A stretch of 64,000 nucleotides of DNA from Labrenzia sp. VG12 (GCF_002237595.1 NZ_CP022529.1:248001-312000), one strand, 5' to 3'; counted from the stretch's first letter, positions 9,251 to 17,614 are shown. The notes: generated by a model from the sequence alone, not told the origin. Numbers and translations are program-made.

Positions 9251-10075
9251 GTGACCGAGGAATTTTCGCTTCGCTGCTGGGGCGCGAGAGGATCGACGCC
9301 GACACCCGGATCAAGCACGCTGCGTTACGGTGGCGAGACGTCTTGCTTCGAAATCCGCGCCGGCGACGCACTCGTCCTTGTTGACTGCGGATCCGGGGCC
9401 CGCAATCTCGGCATGGAATTGTGCCGGAACAAGACCCGTTCCTTCGATCTCCTGTTCACGCACACGCATCTCGACCACATTTGCGGCCTGCCCTTTTTCA
9501 AGCCGGCCTATGACCCAAGTTTCGAAGTGACGGCCTGGGCCGGCCATTTCCAGGACGAGACCAACCTCGTCGACATCGTCAGCCGGATCATGTCGCCACC
9601 GATATTTCCGGTGGCCGCCAAGACGCTGAAAGCTGTCGAGTTCAAGTCCTTCTCGGCCGGGGAGAATCTTCCTCGGTCGGACGATCTGGTGATCCGCACA
9701 ACCCGGTTGAATCATCCAGGTGGCGCATGCGGTTACCGGTTCGAGTTTCACGGCAAGTCCCTGTGCATCATCACCGATCACGAACATGGAGACCCCGAGA
9801 TCGACGCCGCCCTTCCGGACTTTGTCCGGGACACGGACATCATGATCTATGACGCCATGTTTACCGACGACGAGTATCAGACCTACAAGGGCTGGGGTCA
9901 CTCCACGTGGCAAAAGGCCGTGCAGCTTGCCAGAGACGGAAATGTGAAGACCCCGGTCCTGTTTCACCACGATCCGCGCCGGTCTGACGACGAACTGGAT
10001 GAAATCGGCCTTGCAGCCCAAAACGCCTATCCGGGCACTCTGGTTGCCAGCGAGGGGATGGTTCTGCGTCCCTGA
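9251..10075 (+). CDS. MBL-fold metallo-hydrolase
   Basis: 274 residues from a GTG start chosen because AGGGAG lies seven bases upstream and directly follows the previous stop. THTHLDH at 70-76 is the HxHxDH metal-binding motif, and ITDHEHGD and the late FHHDPRRSDDEL supply further metal ligands. The opening CWGARGSTPTPG with RYGGETSC marks a sub-family often found beside signalling genes. It has features of phosphodiesterase-like MBL enzymes, but the substrate is not evident. Its place immediately after a cNMP-binding protein makes hydrolysis of a cyclic nucleotide or other phosphodiester a reasonable guess, not a demonstrated one. Confidence 0.87.
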   Translation: MTEEFSLRCWGARGSTPTPGSSTLRYGGETSCFEIRAGDALVLVDCGSGARNLGMELCRNKTRSFDLLFTHTHLDHICGLPFFKPAYDPSFEVTAWAGHFQDETNLVDIVSRIMSPPIFPVAAKTLKAVEFKSFSAGENLPRSDDLVIRTTRLNHPGGACGYRFEFHGKSLCIITDHEHGDPEIDAALPDFVRDTDIMIYDAMFTDDEYQTYKGWGHSTWQKAVQLARDGNVKTPVLFHHDPRRSDDELDEIGLAAQNAYPGTLVASEGMVLRP

Positions 10076-10381
10076 CCGCCTTCCTTGCGACGGCAAAAAA
10101 AAGGGGCGGCCCAAACGGCCGCCCAAAAAACACTACAGTTTAAAAATGGATCATATCGCCGAGTGCAGGAATGCGGGTATTCCTTGGTTGCGCCCGGAAA
10201 ACACGCTCGACTACCTTGAAAACGCGGTACACGAGAGCGACAAATACGATCAATAGTTGTTTACAGGGTGTATGCATTAAGTGCATGGTCCATATGGACT
10301 AAGCGGTAGCAATTTTGTCGGTGAGCATTGCCGGATTGCATAGGATTATTGTTATATTTCACAGTGTTCGTTGGGGCGGGC
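10076..10381 (+). other. Intergenic stretch before the LuxR-type gene
   Basis: No convincing gene. A 36-codon frame runs from an ATG at 10146 to a stop at 10254-10256 but has no ribosome-binding site. A GC-rich hairpin occupies 10104-10124. The rest is AT-richer sequence that presumably carries the promoter of the LuxR-type gene. Confidence 0.5.
10104..10124 (-). terminator. Hairpin followed by T8 on the minus strand
   Basis: GGGCGGCC (10104-10111) pairs perfectly with GGCCGCCC (10117-10124) around a CAAAC loop. Eight A residues (10095-10102) precede it, giving a T8 tail when read on the minus strand, while the plus strand is followed by A6. Structurally this is an intrinsic terminator for leftward transcription, yet no leftward gene is visible upstream of it. 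It may still help end the rightward MBL transcript. Confidence 0.5.
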
Positions 10382-11539
10382 ATGACTGTTGAAGCTGAAA
10401 AATATATTCACTTGACGAACCTGGCGGTTGCAGCTGCTTTGCAGCCGGATCGCTGGCAGGTTTTCCTCGATGATCTTGGCAAGACGCTCGGAACTCAGGT
10501 GTGCACGCAGCTCATCGGCTATGATGAGCAGACGAAGGTTGCGCCGCTGGCCTATTCCTCGGGTTACGATCCGGCCATCCTGGAGATTTACGAGACTCAC
10601 TACGCCGACAAGAACCCGTTTGCGGCGAATTTCGCCAAATGTGCCGTTGGCGACGTCATCTCCACCTTTCAACTCTGTCCACCCGACAAGCTTCGGAAAA
10701 CAGAGTTCTATGCCGATCTGCTGGCGCCGCTTGAAGATATTACCGGCGGCGGGGGATCCATGCTGGCATTCGACGCCGACCGGATGTTTCTGATCGGCGG
10801 CAACATGCGTGCAAAGGATCGGGACCGCTACGAGGCGGACTGGTTGCAACTATGCAGCCATCTCGCGCCCGTCATTCGCCAGTCCCTTGAGATCAATCGC
10901 ACGATTTCAGGGCTTTCCTTCGAAAAATGGGCCGCCGAACAGCATCTGCTGGGGGCGGGAACCGCACTGTTTGTCGTCGATCCCGCCATGGCGATCCACT
11001 ATGCCTGTTCAGAAGCCGAAGCGTTGCTTGCCAGTGGTACATTGGTCGGTGACGGTTTTGATCGTCGTTTAAGGTTTCGCTCTGAAAAAGTGCAGCAGGA
11101 ATTCAGCGACTTCGCACACTTTCAGGCCCGGGGCGACCACAATATTTTCAAGAACTGGCGGTTGACCGGCAATGATGGCCGGACCTGGACATGCAGAACC
11201 ATCGGGGTCCGTCTGGCCGATCTTGATCGAACGCCATTCGGCATTTTCATGGACAAGTCCATTTCGGCGATACTCGTGGCACTCAAACGGGACGCGAACA
11301 GCGTCTCCTTGCAGGAGCAGGTGCAGCGTCTGCTCGGGTTGAGCCGCGCCGAAACCGACACGGTCCTGAAACTTGCGGACGGGCTTACGCCGGCGGAGAT
11401 AGCCGACCGGCGGAAAATCAGCGTTCATACGGCCCGAAACCAGGTCAAGTCCGCCCTTGCCAAGACCGGGTGCCGTCGGCAAAGCGATCTCGTCCGCAAG
11501 GTGGAGCAAGTGCGCCAACAGGCCAACTGGCAATCCTGA
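10382..11539 (+). CDS. LuxR-family transcriptional regulator
   Basis: 385 residues. The C-terminal 60 or so contain a LuxR-type helix-turn-helix: LSRAETDTVLKLADGLTPAE then IADRRKISVHTARNQVKSAL. The N-terminal 300 residues have no homoserine-lactone-binding signature that I recognise and may be a PAS- or GAF-like sensor. Start at ATG 10382, which follows GGGCGGG; an earlier in-frame start at 10328 lacks a ribosome-binding site. It stands alone between the ABC/cNMP/MBL genes and the nucleotidyl cyclase gene, which begins 97 bases downstream, so the two may be co-transcribed. The sensed signal is unknown. Confidence 0.88.
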   Translation: MTVEAEKYIHLTNLAVAAALQPDRWQVFLDDLGKTLGTQVCTQLIGYDEQTKVAPLAYSSGYDPAILEIYETHYADKNPFAANFAKCAVGDVISTFQLCPPDKLRKTEFYADLLAPLEDITGGGGSMLAFDADRMFLIGGNMRAKDRDRYEADWLQLCSHLAPVIRQSLEINRTISGLSFEKWAAEQHLLGAGTALFVVDPAMAIHYACSEAEALLASGTLVGDGFDRRLRFRSEKVQQEFSDFAHFQARGDHNIFKNWRLTGNDGRTWTCRTIGVRLADLDRTPFGIFMDKSISAILVALKRDANSVSLQEQVQRLLGLSRAETDTVLKLADGLTPAEIADRRKISVHTARNQVKSALAKTGCRRQSDLVRKVEQVRQQANWQS

Positions 11540-11636
11540 GCCCCGCTCACATCCGCTCACAATCCCGCGGGCCTGCTTGCGCAATCCTTCAGAGACGGTG
11601 AAACTCCGGTCACCGTTTCTTTTTCCCGGCGGCGAC

Positions 11637-12992
11637 ATGAGTTCATTTGCAAAAACAGTTCGATATATCCTGCGCGGCGGACCGCCCGTAGATGGTCTGC
11701 CCGACCGGGTTCGCGAGGATATCCGGGCGCGCGAAGCCTCCTCGGAACGGCTGATCGGCTGGGTGCAGCTTGGCCTGGTGCTGTTCTTTTCAACGCTTTA
11801 TGCCATCGCGCCACGGGCGGAAGGCTCGGCCGGTTTCAACTTCGTGCCCTATGCGCTGATGGCGTATTTTCTGTTTACGGTGACGCGGCTGGTCCTGTCC
11901 TACCGCTATGAATTGCCGGAATGGTACCTGCTGGTGTCGATCTTCGTCGATATGAGCCTGCTGGTGGGATTGATCTTTTCCTTTCACATTCAATATGGCC
12001 AGCACCCGACCTTCTACCTGAAAACTCCGACGTTGATGTATGTGTTCCTCTTCATTGGCATGAGGGCATTGCGCTTTGATCCGCGTTTCGTTCTGACAAC
12101 GGGGCTGGTCGCCGTAGCGGGCTGGCTTGGACTGGTGTTCTATGCGGTCGTGGCCGACATGGACCGGATGCGGGTGACCCGCAACTATGTGGAATACCTG
12201 ACCGGGAACAACATTCTGATCGGCGCTGAACTGGACAAGACCATGGTCATTCTTGCGGTGACCGTCATTCTGTCCGTTGCCCTTTACCGGGGCCGTTCCA
12301 TGCTGTTTGAGGCCACCAAGGACCACGCGGCGGCCATGGACCTGCGCCGGTTCTTTTCGCCGGAAGTCGCTGCCTCCATCACGGACGCCGACACAGAGTT
12401 GCAGGCGGGTGAGGGCCGTCAGCGGGACGCGGCGATCCTTTATGCCGATATAAGGTCCTTCACCTCGACTTCGGCAACGCTGGCCCCCGAAACGGTCCTG
12501 GCGGTCCTGGCCGAATACCAGAACATGGCCGTGGAGGTGATTGTTGAGGAAGGCGGGCGGGTCGACAAGTTCCTGGGCGACGGCATCCTGGCGACTTTTG
12601 GCGCGGTCCAGGACAGCGAAACCTATGCCGCCGATGCCCTGCGCGCCGCGGCCCGGCTTGTCGAATCCGCTGCACTTGAGCAGCAGCGTTTTCTGGAGGC
12701 CGGCTGGCCGCATCACCTTGAAATCGGCACGGCCGTTTCCGCCGGCCCGGTGACTGTCGGCGTGATCGGCTCGAAACGGCGCCTGGAATTCACGGTGATC
12801 GGGGACGCTGTCAACAGGGCGGCAAAACTGGAAGATGCCAACAAGGTCGAGCGCTCGAAGGCATTGACCGACAAATCGACGTTTGAGCTGGCTCTGTCCC
12901 AGGGGCTGGACCTGCCGCTGCTGGAAGCCCGGCCCGGGGCGGAAGTCGCGGGCATGAAACAACCGGTCGACCTGGTCGTGCTGGCCCGATAG
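11637..12992 (+). CDS. Membrane-bound class III adenylate/guanylate cyclase
   Basis: 451 residues. Residues about 40-230 contain some five to six hydrophobic spans. The catalytic domain follows, with ADIRSF (metal Asp 271), DKFLGD (Lys 311, metal Asp 315) and VIGDAVNRAAKLE (Asp 390, Asn 393). The Lys311/Asp390 pair is typical of ATP-specific enzymes. The usual transition-state Arg four residues after Asn 393 is Lys 397, a variant I have seen in alphaproteobacterial cyclases. Start ATG 11637 follows a GGCGGCG stretch. The product cAMP could be sensed by the cNMP-binding protein at 8782. No sensory domain other than the membrane region is visible. Confidence 0.9.
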   Translation: MSSFAKTVRYILRGGPPVDGLPDRVREDIRAREASSERLIGWVQLGLVLFFSTLYAIAPRAEGSAGFNFVPYALMAYFLFTVTRLVLSYRYELPEWYLLVSIFVDMSLLVGLIFSFHIQYGQHPTFYLKTPTLMYVFLFIGMRALRFDPRFVLTTGLVAVAGWLGLVFYAVVADMDRMRVTRNYVEYLTGNNILIGAELDKTMVILAVTVILSVALYRGRSMLFEATKDHAAAMDLRRFFSPEVAASITDADTELQAGEGRQRDAAILYADIRSFTSTSATLAPETVLAVLAEYQNMAVEVIVEEGGRVDKFLGDGILATFGAVQDSETYAADALRAAARLVESAALEQQRFLEAGWPHHLEIGTAVSAGPVTVGVIGSKRRLEFTVIGDAVNRAAKLEDANKVERSKALTDKSTFELALSQGLDLPLLEARPGAEVAGMKQPVDLVVLAR

Positions 12993-13150
12993 CCGGCACA
13001 GACACATCTTTTCCCTTTGGTTGGACAACACGGAATTGCTTGACCGCAGCGTCATTCTCGGTCACTTTGCCCGTTAAATTGACCTAATCGTCAACAAGAA
13101 AGATTAAATCCATTAATTTCAATGGATTGTGCCTTTTCAAGGAGAGCGAC

Positions 13151-13918
13151 GTGAAACTGGATTCTTCTGTAGCCGCAATTGTGACAGGTGGGGCCTCGGG
13201 GCTCGGGGCGGCAACGGCCCGCATGCTGGCCGGTGAGGGTGTGAAGGTGACCCTGTTCGACCGCAACGCGGAGCAGGGGGAGGCCGTTGCAGCCGAAATC
13301 GGCGGTCTTTTCGCCGATGTTGATGTCACCGATCAGGCCAGCGTCGAGGCCGGTTTCGAGACGGCACGCAAGGCGCATGGCCAGGAGCGGATCCTGGTCA
13401 ACTGCGCGGGCATTGCGCCGGTTGCAAAGACCACGTCGCGCGGCGAGGCGCATCCGATCGACATGTTTGAAAAGGTCGTGGCGGTCAATCTTATCGGAAC
13501 CTTCCGCTGCCTTTCGATCGCTGCAACGGGCATGGTGGACCTCGACCCGGTCACGGCCGACGGTGGCCGCGGCGTCATCGTGTCGACCGCATCTGTGGCC
13601 GCCTTTGATGGTCAGATCGGCCAGGTTGCCTACGCCGCCTCGAAGGCCGGGGTCGCCGGCATGACCCTGCCGGTTGCCAGGGATCTGTCGAAATCAGGTA
13701 TTCGCGTCATGACCATCGCGCCGGGTATTTTCGAAACACCCATGCTGCTGGGCCTCTCCCAGGAGGTTCAGGATTCGCTCGGTCAGCAGGTCCCGTTCCC
13801 GTCACGGCTCGGCAAGGCGGCTGAATATGGCCAGCTGGTCAAGTCGATCTGCAAAAACGACATGCTCAACGGTGAGACCATCCGCCTGGACGGTGCGATC
13901 CGCATGGCCCCACGCTAA
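13151..13918 (+). CDS. Short-chain dehydrogenase, 3-hydroxyacyl-CoA dehydrogenase type II-like
   Basis: 255 residues of the classical SDR type. The cofactor loop TGGASGLG is near residue 11, NCAG near 85, and the catalytic Ser/YAASK group near 150-170. The sequence between (GMVDLDPVTADGGRGVIVST) matches the HSD17B10/3-hydroxyacyl-CoA dehydrogenase type II subgroup, NAD-dependent enzymes of short-chain acyl-CoA or steroid oxidation. I start at GTG 13151, seven bases after AAGGAGAG. It is monocistronic: 158 bases upstream are free of genes and a hairpin follows the stop. Confidence 0.88.
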   Translation: MKLDSSVAAIVTGGASGLGAATARMLAGEGVKVTLFDRNAEQGEAVAAEIGGLFADVDVTDQASVEAGFETARKAHGQERILVNCAGIAPVAKTTSRGEAHPIDMFEKVVAVNLIGTFRCLSIAATGMVDLDPVTADGGRGVIVSTASVAAFDGQIGQVAYAASKAGVAGMTLPVARDLSKSGIRVMTIAPGIFETPMLLGLSQEVQDSLGQQVPFPSRLGKAAEYGQLVKSICKNDMLNGETIRLDGAIRMAPR

Positions 13919-13929
13919 AAAAGGGGTTG

Positions 13930-13956
13930 CCGGCGGCACGCCATATGTGCCGCCGG
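13930..13956 (+). terminator. Hairpin after the SDR gene
   Basis: CCGGCGGCAC (13930-13939) pairs perfectly with GTGCCGCCGG (13947-13956) around a seven-base loop and is followed by ATTT. It lies 12 bases after the stop codon. The T tract is short, so termination may be partial. Confidence 0.6.
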
Positions 13957-14074
13957 ATTTGCCAAAGTATTCCACAGACACACTTTTTCATACGCATATG
14001 GTCAAATCCCGACTAAGCTGACGCAGGGGCGCTCGTATTTCAGCAGCGCTTTCACGAATTCGGGGGACTGACCA

Positions 14075-14599
14075 ATGGCCGAACAAGCGCATGCACTTGC
14101 GCCACATCATCTGCCGCCTTTCATTCCAACGGCAGATGGTGGTGACTGGCTGATGAGCGTCATGCTGGTGGCGCTGATTGTCGGCGTCATTCTGCTCGGC
14201 GTGTTTTACCTGCATCTTCATTCCATCCCCGAACGGCTGGCGCACAAACACGGGCGCATGCAATTCGAACTGGTCGCGGTGCTCGGTCTGCTCGCGCTGT
14301 TCACCCACAACAACATCTTTTGGGTGGCGGCATTGCTGCTGGCCTTTATCCAGCTGCCGGATTTCTGGACACCGCTGGAATCCATGGCCCATTCCCTGAG
14401 CCGGCTTGCCGGGACCGGAGGCGTTTCTTCCGAAACTCTGGTGGAACGCGATGAGGAAGCGGAACTTGCCGGAGCAGCGGCACCGCCCGCCGAAAACCTG
14501 ACAGCAGAAAGCGAATTGGCTGCGGCATCAGCGCCGGCAGACTCGGGGCCATCAAGACCCGAGTCGGCAAATGCGGAAGGGGAGAACAAGCATGTTTGA
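14075..14599 (+). CDS. Small membrane protein of unknown function, paired with HlyD-like protein
   Basis: 174 residues. Two hydrophobic spans cover about 25-47 and 62-92, separated by a short His/Arg-rich loop (YLHLHSIPERLAHKHGR). The C-terminal 70 residues are Ala/Glu/Pro-rich and probably disordered. I do not recognise a named family. The gene overlaps the next (HlyD-like) by eight bases, ATGTTTGA at 14592-14599, so the two are coupled and probably form one envelope complex, loosely like the yibI/yibH arrangement in enterobacteria. Start ATG 14075 follows GGGGGAC. Confidence 0.8.
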   Translation: MAEQAHALAPHHLPPFIPTADGGDWLMSVMLVALIVGVILLGVFYLHLHSIPERLAHKHGRMQFELVAVLGLLALFTHNNIFWVAALLLAFIQLPDFWTPLESMAHSLSRLAGTGGVSSETLVERDEEAELAGAAAPPAENLTAESELAAASAPADSGPSRPESANAEGENKHV

Positions 14600-15833
14600 G
14601 CTTCTGTTCTGTTCGCTGCTGACGATCCTGCCGGACTTCCTGATCCGCCGCTTTGTTCAGGGCAAGCGCATCGGCAAGGAAATCACGCTCTATTCGGTCT
14701 GGTTCGAACTGCGATACGGCATCGTTCTGTGCCTGATTCTCACCGTCTCCCTGATCACGCTGATCTTCTATTTTCATCCGACCTCCACGACTGCGGTTTC
14801 CTCCTTCCGGACCGTTCCCATCCTGCCCGAGGGCTCTGGCCGGGTGATCGAGACCTATGTGCCGCGGGAACTTGAAGTCGAGGTCAAGGCGGGCGATCCG
14901 ATCTTCAAGCTGGACAGCACGCGTCAGGAAGCCGATGTCGTCACGGCAACGCAGGCAATCGCCGAAATCCAGGGCGAGATCGCCCTGGCACAAGGTGAAC
15001 TTGCCGTTGCAACAGCGCAGGTCGAACAGGCCGAAGCGTCCCTCAAACAGGCCCAGGACGAACTCGATACACGCCAGGAACTGTTTGAGCGCAACGCCAA
15101 TGTTGTCAGCGAGCGCGATCTTGAAAAGCTGCAGAATACGGTGGCGGCACGTCAGGGCGCCCTCAACGCGGCCAAGGCAAACCAGGATCTGGTGGAAACG
15201 AAGATCAATGTGTCACTGCCGGCCCGGTTGAACAGTGCCGAGGCCCGGCAGGCGGAAGCGCAGGTCGAACTTGAGAAAATGACGGTCTATGCCGGCGTTG
15301 ACGGCACGGTCAGTCAGTTCGTTCTGCGCAAGGGCGACATCGTCAATCCGCTCATGCGACCGGCGGGCGTACTGATCCCGGCGGACGCGCAAAGGGAGCG
15401 GATCATCGCCGGATTTGGTCAGATCGAGGCCCAGGTTCTGAAAGAAGGCATGGTTGCGGAGGCGTTCTGCGGAGCAGTACCCTTCACGATCATTCCGCTG
15501 GTCGTCACGGAAATCCAGACACAGATAGCGTCTGGCCAGGTCAGCACCGGCGGGTCTCTTTATGACGCCAGCCAGTCCGTGAAACCGGCAACGATCACGA
15601 CGCTGCTGGAGCCGCTTTACGAAGATGGCCTGCGAGACCTACCGCCAGGCGCCGTCTGCACCGTCAATGCCTACACAAACAATCACGAACGGCTTGCCTC
15701 CGGCGAACCGATCGGGACAGGGGAGTTTGTCTTCCTGCATGCGGTGGACACCGTTGGTCTGGTGCACGCCATGCTCCTGCGTCTGCAGGCCTTGCTCTAC
15801 CCGATCCAGACACTTGTCCTGACCGGTCATTAA
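14592..15833 (+). CDS. HlyD-family membrane fusion (periplasmic adaptor) protein
   Basis: 413 residues from ATG 14592. A single strong hydrophobic span lies near residues 45-65 (VLCLILTVSLITLIFYF). A lipoyl-like half (VPILPEGSGRVIETYVP, then VKAGDPIFKLD) follows, then a long alanine/glutamine-rich coiled coil (about 105-220) and the return lipoyl half with GTVSQFVLRKGDIV. These are the features of HlyD/EmrA adaptors, which connect an inner-membrane pump to the outside. No pump ATPase or outer-membrane channel gene lies alongside, only the small membrane protein upstream, so the partner is unknown. Confidence 0.87.
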   Translation: MFELLFCSLLTILPDFLIRRFVQGKRIGKEITLYSVWFELRYGIVLCLILTVSLITLIFYFHPTSTTAVSSFRTVPILPEGSGRVIETYVPRELEVEVKAGDPIFKLDSTRQEADVVTATQAIAEIQGEIALAQGELAVATAQVEQAEASLKQAQDELDTRQELFERNANVVSERDLEKLQNTVAARQGALNAAKANQDLVETKINVSLPARLNSAEARQAEAQVELEKMTVYAGVDGTVSQFVLRKGDIVNPLMRPAGVLIPADAQRERIIAGFGQIEAQVLKEGMVAEAFCGAVPFTIIPLVVTEIQTQIASGQVSTGGSLYDASQSVKPATITTLLEPLYEDGLRDLPPGAVCTVNAYTNNHERLASGEPIGTGEFVFLHAVDTVGLVHAMLLRLQALLYPIQTLVLTGH

Positions 15834-15888
15834 TGGCGATGGAGATGGACGGACGGCAATCGCCGTCCGTAGCCATGTCACTCTGCTT

Positions 15889-16278
15889 TCAGTCCGCGTA
15901 GCTGACCACTTCGAATTCGATACCGTCATCATCGTCGAAGTAGAAGCGGCGGCCTGGTTCATAGTCGCCGTGATTGTGGGTCTTGTAACCGCCGGCCTTG
16001 ATCCGTTCTTCCGTGGCATCGATGTCGTCGACAACGACGGCCACATGATTGAGGCCACCATGGGTGTGGTAACTGACGGCATTCGACCGCAGGGGCGCGT
16101 CTGCCGGACGATAGGCGGCGATGTAGCTGGTGTCATTGCCGATATGGTAGGTGGTGCCGCCCCCCAGGCTGGCGCCTTTCCAGCGGATCTTCCAGCCGAA
16201 CCAGTCTTCCAGTCTTTTGGCCGTTGCCTCCGGGTCGCTGACGGTCACGTTCACATGTTCCAGGAATGCGCTGCTTAT
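15889..16278 (-). CDS. VOC (glyoxalase/bleomycin-resistance fold) protein, probably SoxR-controlled
   Basis: One VOC module ending EFEVVSYAD, with a GGLNHVAVVVDDID half-site and FYFDDDDGIEFEV. The standard start would be GTG at 16254 (121 residues). However, the first beta-strand of the fold (AFLEHVNVTV) begins upstream in the same frame, where the only well-placed initiation triplet is ATA at 16276-16278, seven bases after AAAGGA. I give 16278 as the more likely start (129 residues). The promoter is a textbook SoxR-type element. Likely role: metabolism or sequestration of a redox-active compound, as with other SoxR targets. Substrate unknown. Confidence 0.8.
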   Translation of the reverse strand: MSSAFLEHVNVTVSDPEATAKRLEDWFGWKIRWKGASLGGGTTYHIGNDTSYIAAYRPADAPLRSNAVSYHTHGGLNHVAVVVDDIDATEERIKAGGYKTHNHGDYEPGRRFYFDDDDGIEFEVVSYAD

Positions 16279-16316
16279 GGCCTTGTCCTTTCAGGTTTGA
16301 CCTTTCTCGGACACTG

Positions 16317-16347
16317 GAGATAATTCCTCAAGTAAGGTTGAGGTCAA
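16317..16347 (-). promoter_or_regulatory. SoxR-type promoter and operator
   Basis: The dyad CCTCAAGTAAGGTTGAGG (16326-16343) matches the known SoxR box CCTCAAGTTAACTTGAGG in both arms. On the minus strand it lies inside a promoter with -35 TTGACC (16342-16347) and -10 TATCTC (16317-16322) separated by exactly 19 bases, the overlong spacer diagnostic of MerR-family activation. It drives the VOC gene leftward and sits 22 bases upstream of soxR. Confidence 0.9.
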
Positions 16348-16365
16348 GAGCGAAAAAGGAAAAAA

Positions 16366-16848
16366 ATGAAGAAGCTTATGACGGGTGCTGATCCCTTGAC
16401 CATCGGCGAGCTGGCGGAAAGAACCGGTTTGTCCGTGTCGGCCATACGGTTTTACGAAGACAAGGGCCTGGTGCACCCCAGCCGCAATGCAGGTGGACAG
16501 CGCCGCTTCCTGCGCGCCGACATTCGGAGGCTGTCCTTCGTGCTCGTGGCCCAGGAATTCGGGTTTTCCATTTCAGAGATCGCGGAGCAGTTGAAGCGTT
16601 TGCCGGAGGGCAGGGCGCCAACCAAGGCCGACTGGTCGCGCATCAGCCGTGAATTCCGCGCACATCTCGATCAGCGGATCGAGCGCATGACGGCCCTGCG
16701 CGACAAACTGGAGTCCTGCATCGGCTGTGGCTGCCTGTCCCTGAAATCCTGCCAGCTCTACAATGCCGGCGATGCAGCCGCGAGCAAGGGGCGGGGACCG
16801 CGCTATCTGCTCGGTGACAGCCCGGATCTCAAGGTTTCAGACACATGA
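16366..16848 (+). CDS. soxR: Redox-sensitive transcriptional activator SoxR
   Basis: 160 residues. The MerR-type DNA-binding head occupies about 10-80 (TIGELAERTGLSVSAIRFYE), followed by a dimerisation helix. The C-terminal cluster-binding motif has Cys 118, 121, 123 and 129 (CIGCGCLSLKSC), exactly the CxxCxCx5C that holds SoxR's [2Fe-2S] centre. SoxR is activated when redox-cycling compounds oxidise that centre. No soxS is present, as usual outside enterics. Its likely direct target is the divergent VOC gene through the SoxR box at 16326-16343. ATG 16366 has AAGGA five bases upstream. Confidence 0.95.
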   Translation: MKKLMTGADPLTIGELAERTGLSVSAIRFYEDKGLVHPSRNAGGQRRFLRADIRRLSFVLVAQEFGFSISEIAEQLKRLPEGRAPTKADWSRISREFRAHLDQRIERMTALRDKLESCIGCGCLSLKSCQLYNAGDAAASKGRGPRYLLGDSPDLKVSDT

Positions 16849-16968
16849 CTGGTCGCTAATGAACACGGAACAAAGTCTTTCAATCCCTCCTTTGCAAAAG
16901 AACCAAATCAGCTCAGAACGGTAGGCAAGCCCGATTTGGGTCAGCATGATCGGCGTGAGGAGATGAAA

Positions 16969-17579
16969 ATGACCGAAGGTGTCATCTATAGCTTTGGGGC
17001 CAGAGAAGAGGCCCCGCATACGATTGGGTGTGCTCCTTTGGATGGTGATGTCAGAAAGATCGAATATGTCGATACAACTTTTGATAGAGCAGTCAATCCT
17101 TTGTTTGAGGCAGGTAGGCTGTATGCAGGTCGCGCAGTCAAGCCAGACCATGTTCCAACGCGTGCACAATGGGGAAGCAAGCGGTATCCCCCCCTGATGT
17201 TGTATACACGTACGAGATGTATTTGGTGTCCGATGCCTTCAAGGACATCATTGAACGCCATGAACCGGGCGTTCATCAGTTTTTCCCCGTCGAATTGGTC
17301 TACAAGGACGGGTCATTCGCACGGCAGATGTACTTCTTTAATATCTGCACTCGCCTGGACGGGATGGACCGGGAACAGGCGACAGCTCAGCTCATAAAAG
17401 GCATCGCATTTGAGCCGCGCACCGGGGAGTTTGTGTTCAGTCTGAAACAGATTGGCGATGCTCATGCCTGGGTCGACAAGCACGTGATCTATGGCACCTT
17501 CCTTTCCAGTACCGTCGTCGATGAAATGAAACAAGAGGGCTTGACGGGCACCGCTTTCAATCCGTTCAAAGCTGTCTAG
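16969..17579 (+). pseudogene. Imm11-like (DUF1629) protein, split by a frameshift in a C7 run
   Basis: Two frames join into one protein of about 203 residues. The first (MTEGVIYSFGAREEAPHTIG to WGSKRYPP) starts at ATG 16969 after GAGGAG. The second resumes as DVVYTYEMYLVSDAFKDIIE and ends at 17579. The break is at seven Cs (17188-17194); one more C restores a continuous Imm11/DUF1629-like protein. Members of this family include immunity proteins to secreted polymorphic toxins, though many solo members have no known toxin. The defect may be a sequencing undercall, a real mutation or a phase-variable tract. A toxin partner is not adjacent. Confidence 0.75.
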
Positions 17580-17604
17580 CCGGATTCCGTTTCCGGAATC
17601 CGGC
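17579..17604. terminator. Perfect 11-bp hairpin between convergent genes
   Basis: GCCGGATTCCG (17579-17589) pairs with CGGAATCCGGC (17594-17604) around TTTC. It starts on the last base of the Imm11-like stop codon and ends 10 bases before the stop of the YjhX-like gene, so it can serve both convergent transcripts. It has no T tract on either strand. Confidence 0.6.
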
Positions 17605-17614
17605 GTCTGATGCT

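Noticed and set aside
10146..10256. 36-codon plus-strand frame before the LuxR-type gene
   Set aside because: No ribosome-binding site and no similarity that I can recall; too short to call.
11790..13055. 421-codon minus-strand frame opposite the nucleotidyl cyclase
   Set aside because: Composition is typical of an antisense shadow, and the cyclase on the plus strand has all catalytic residues.
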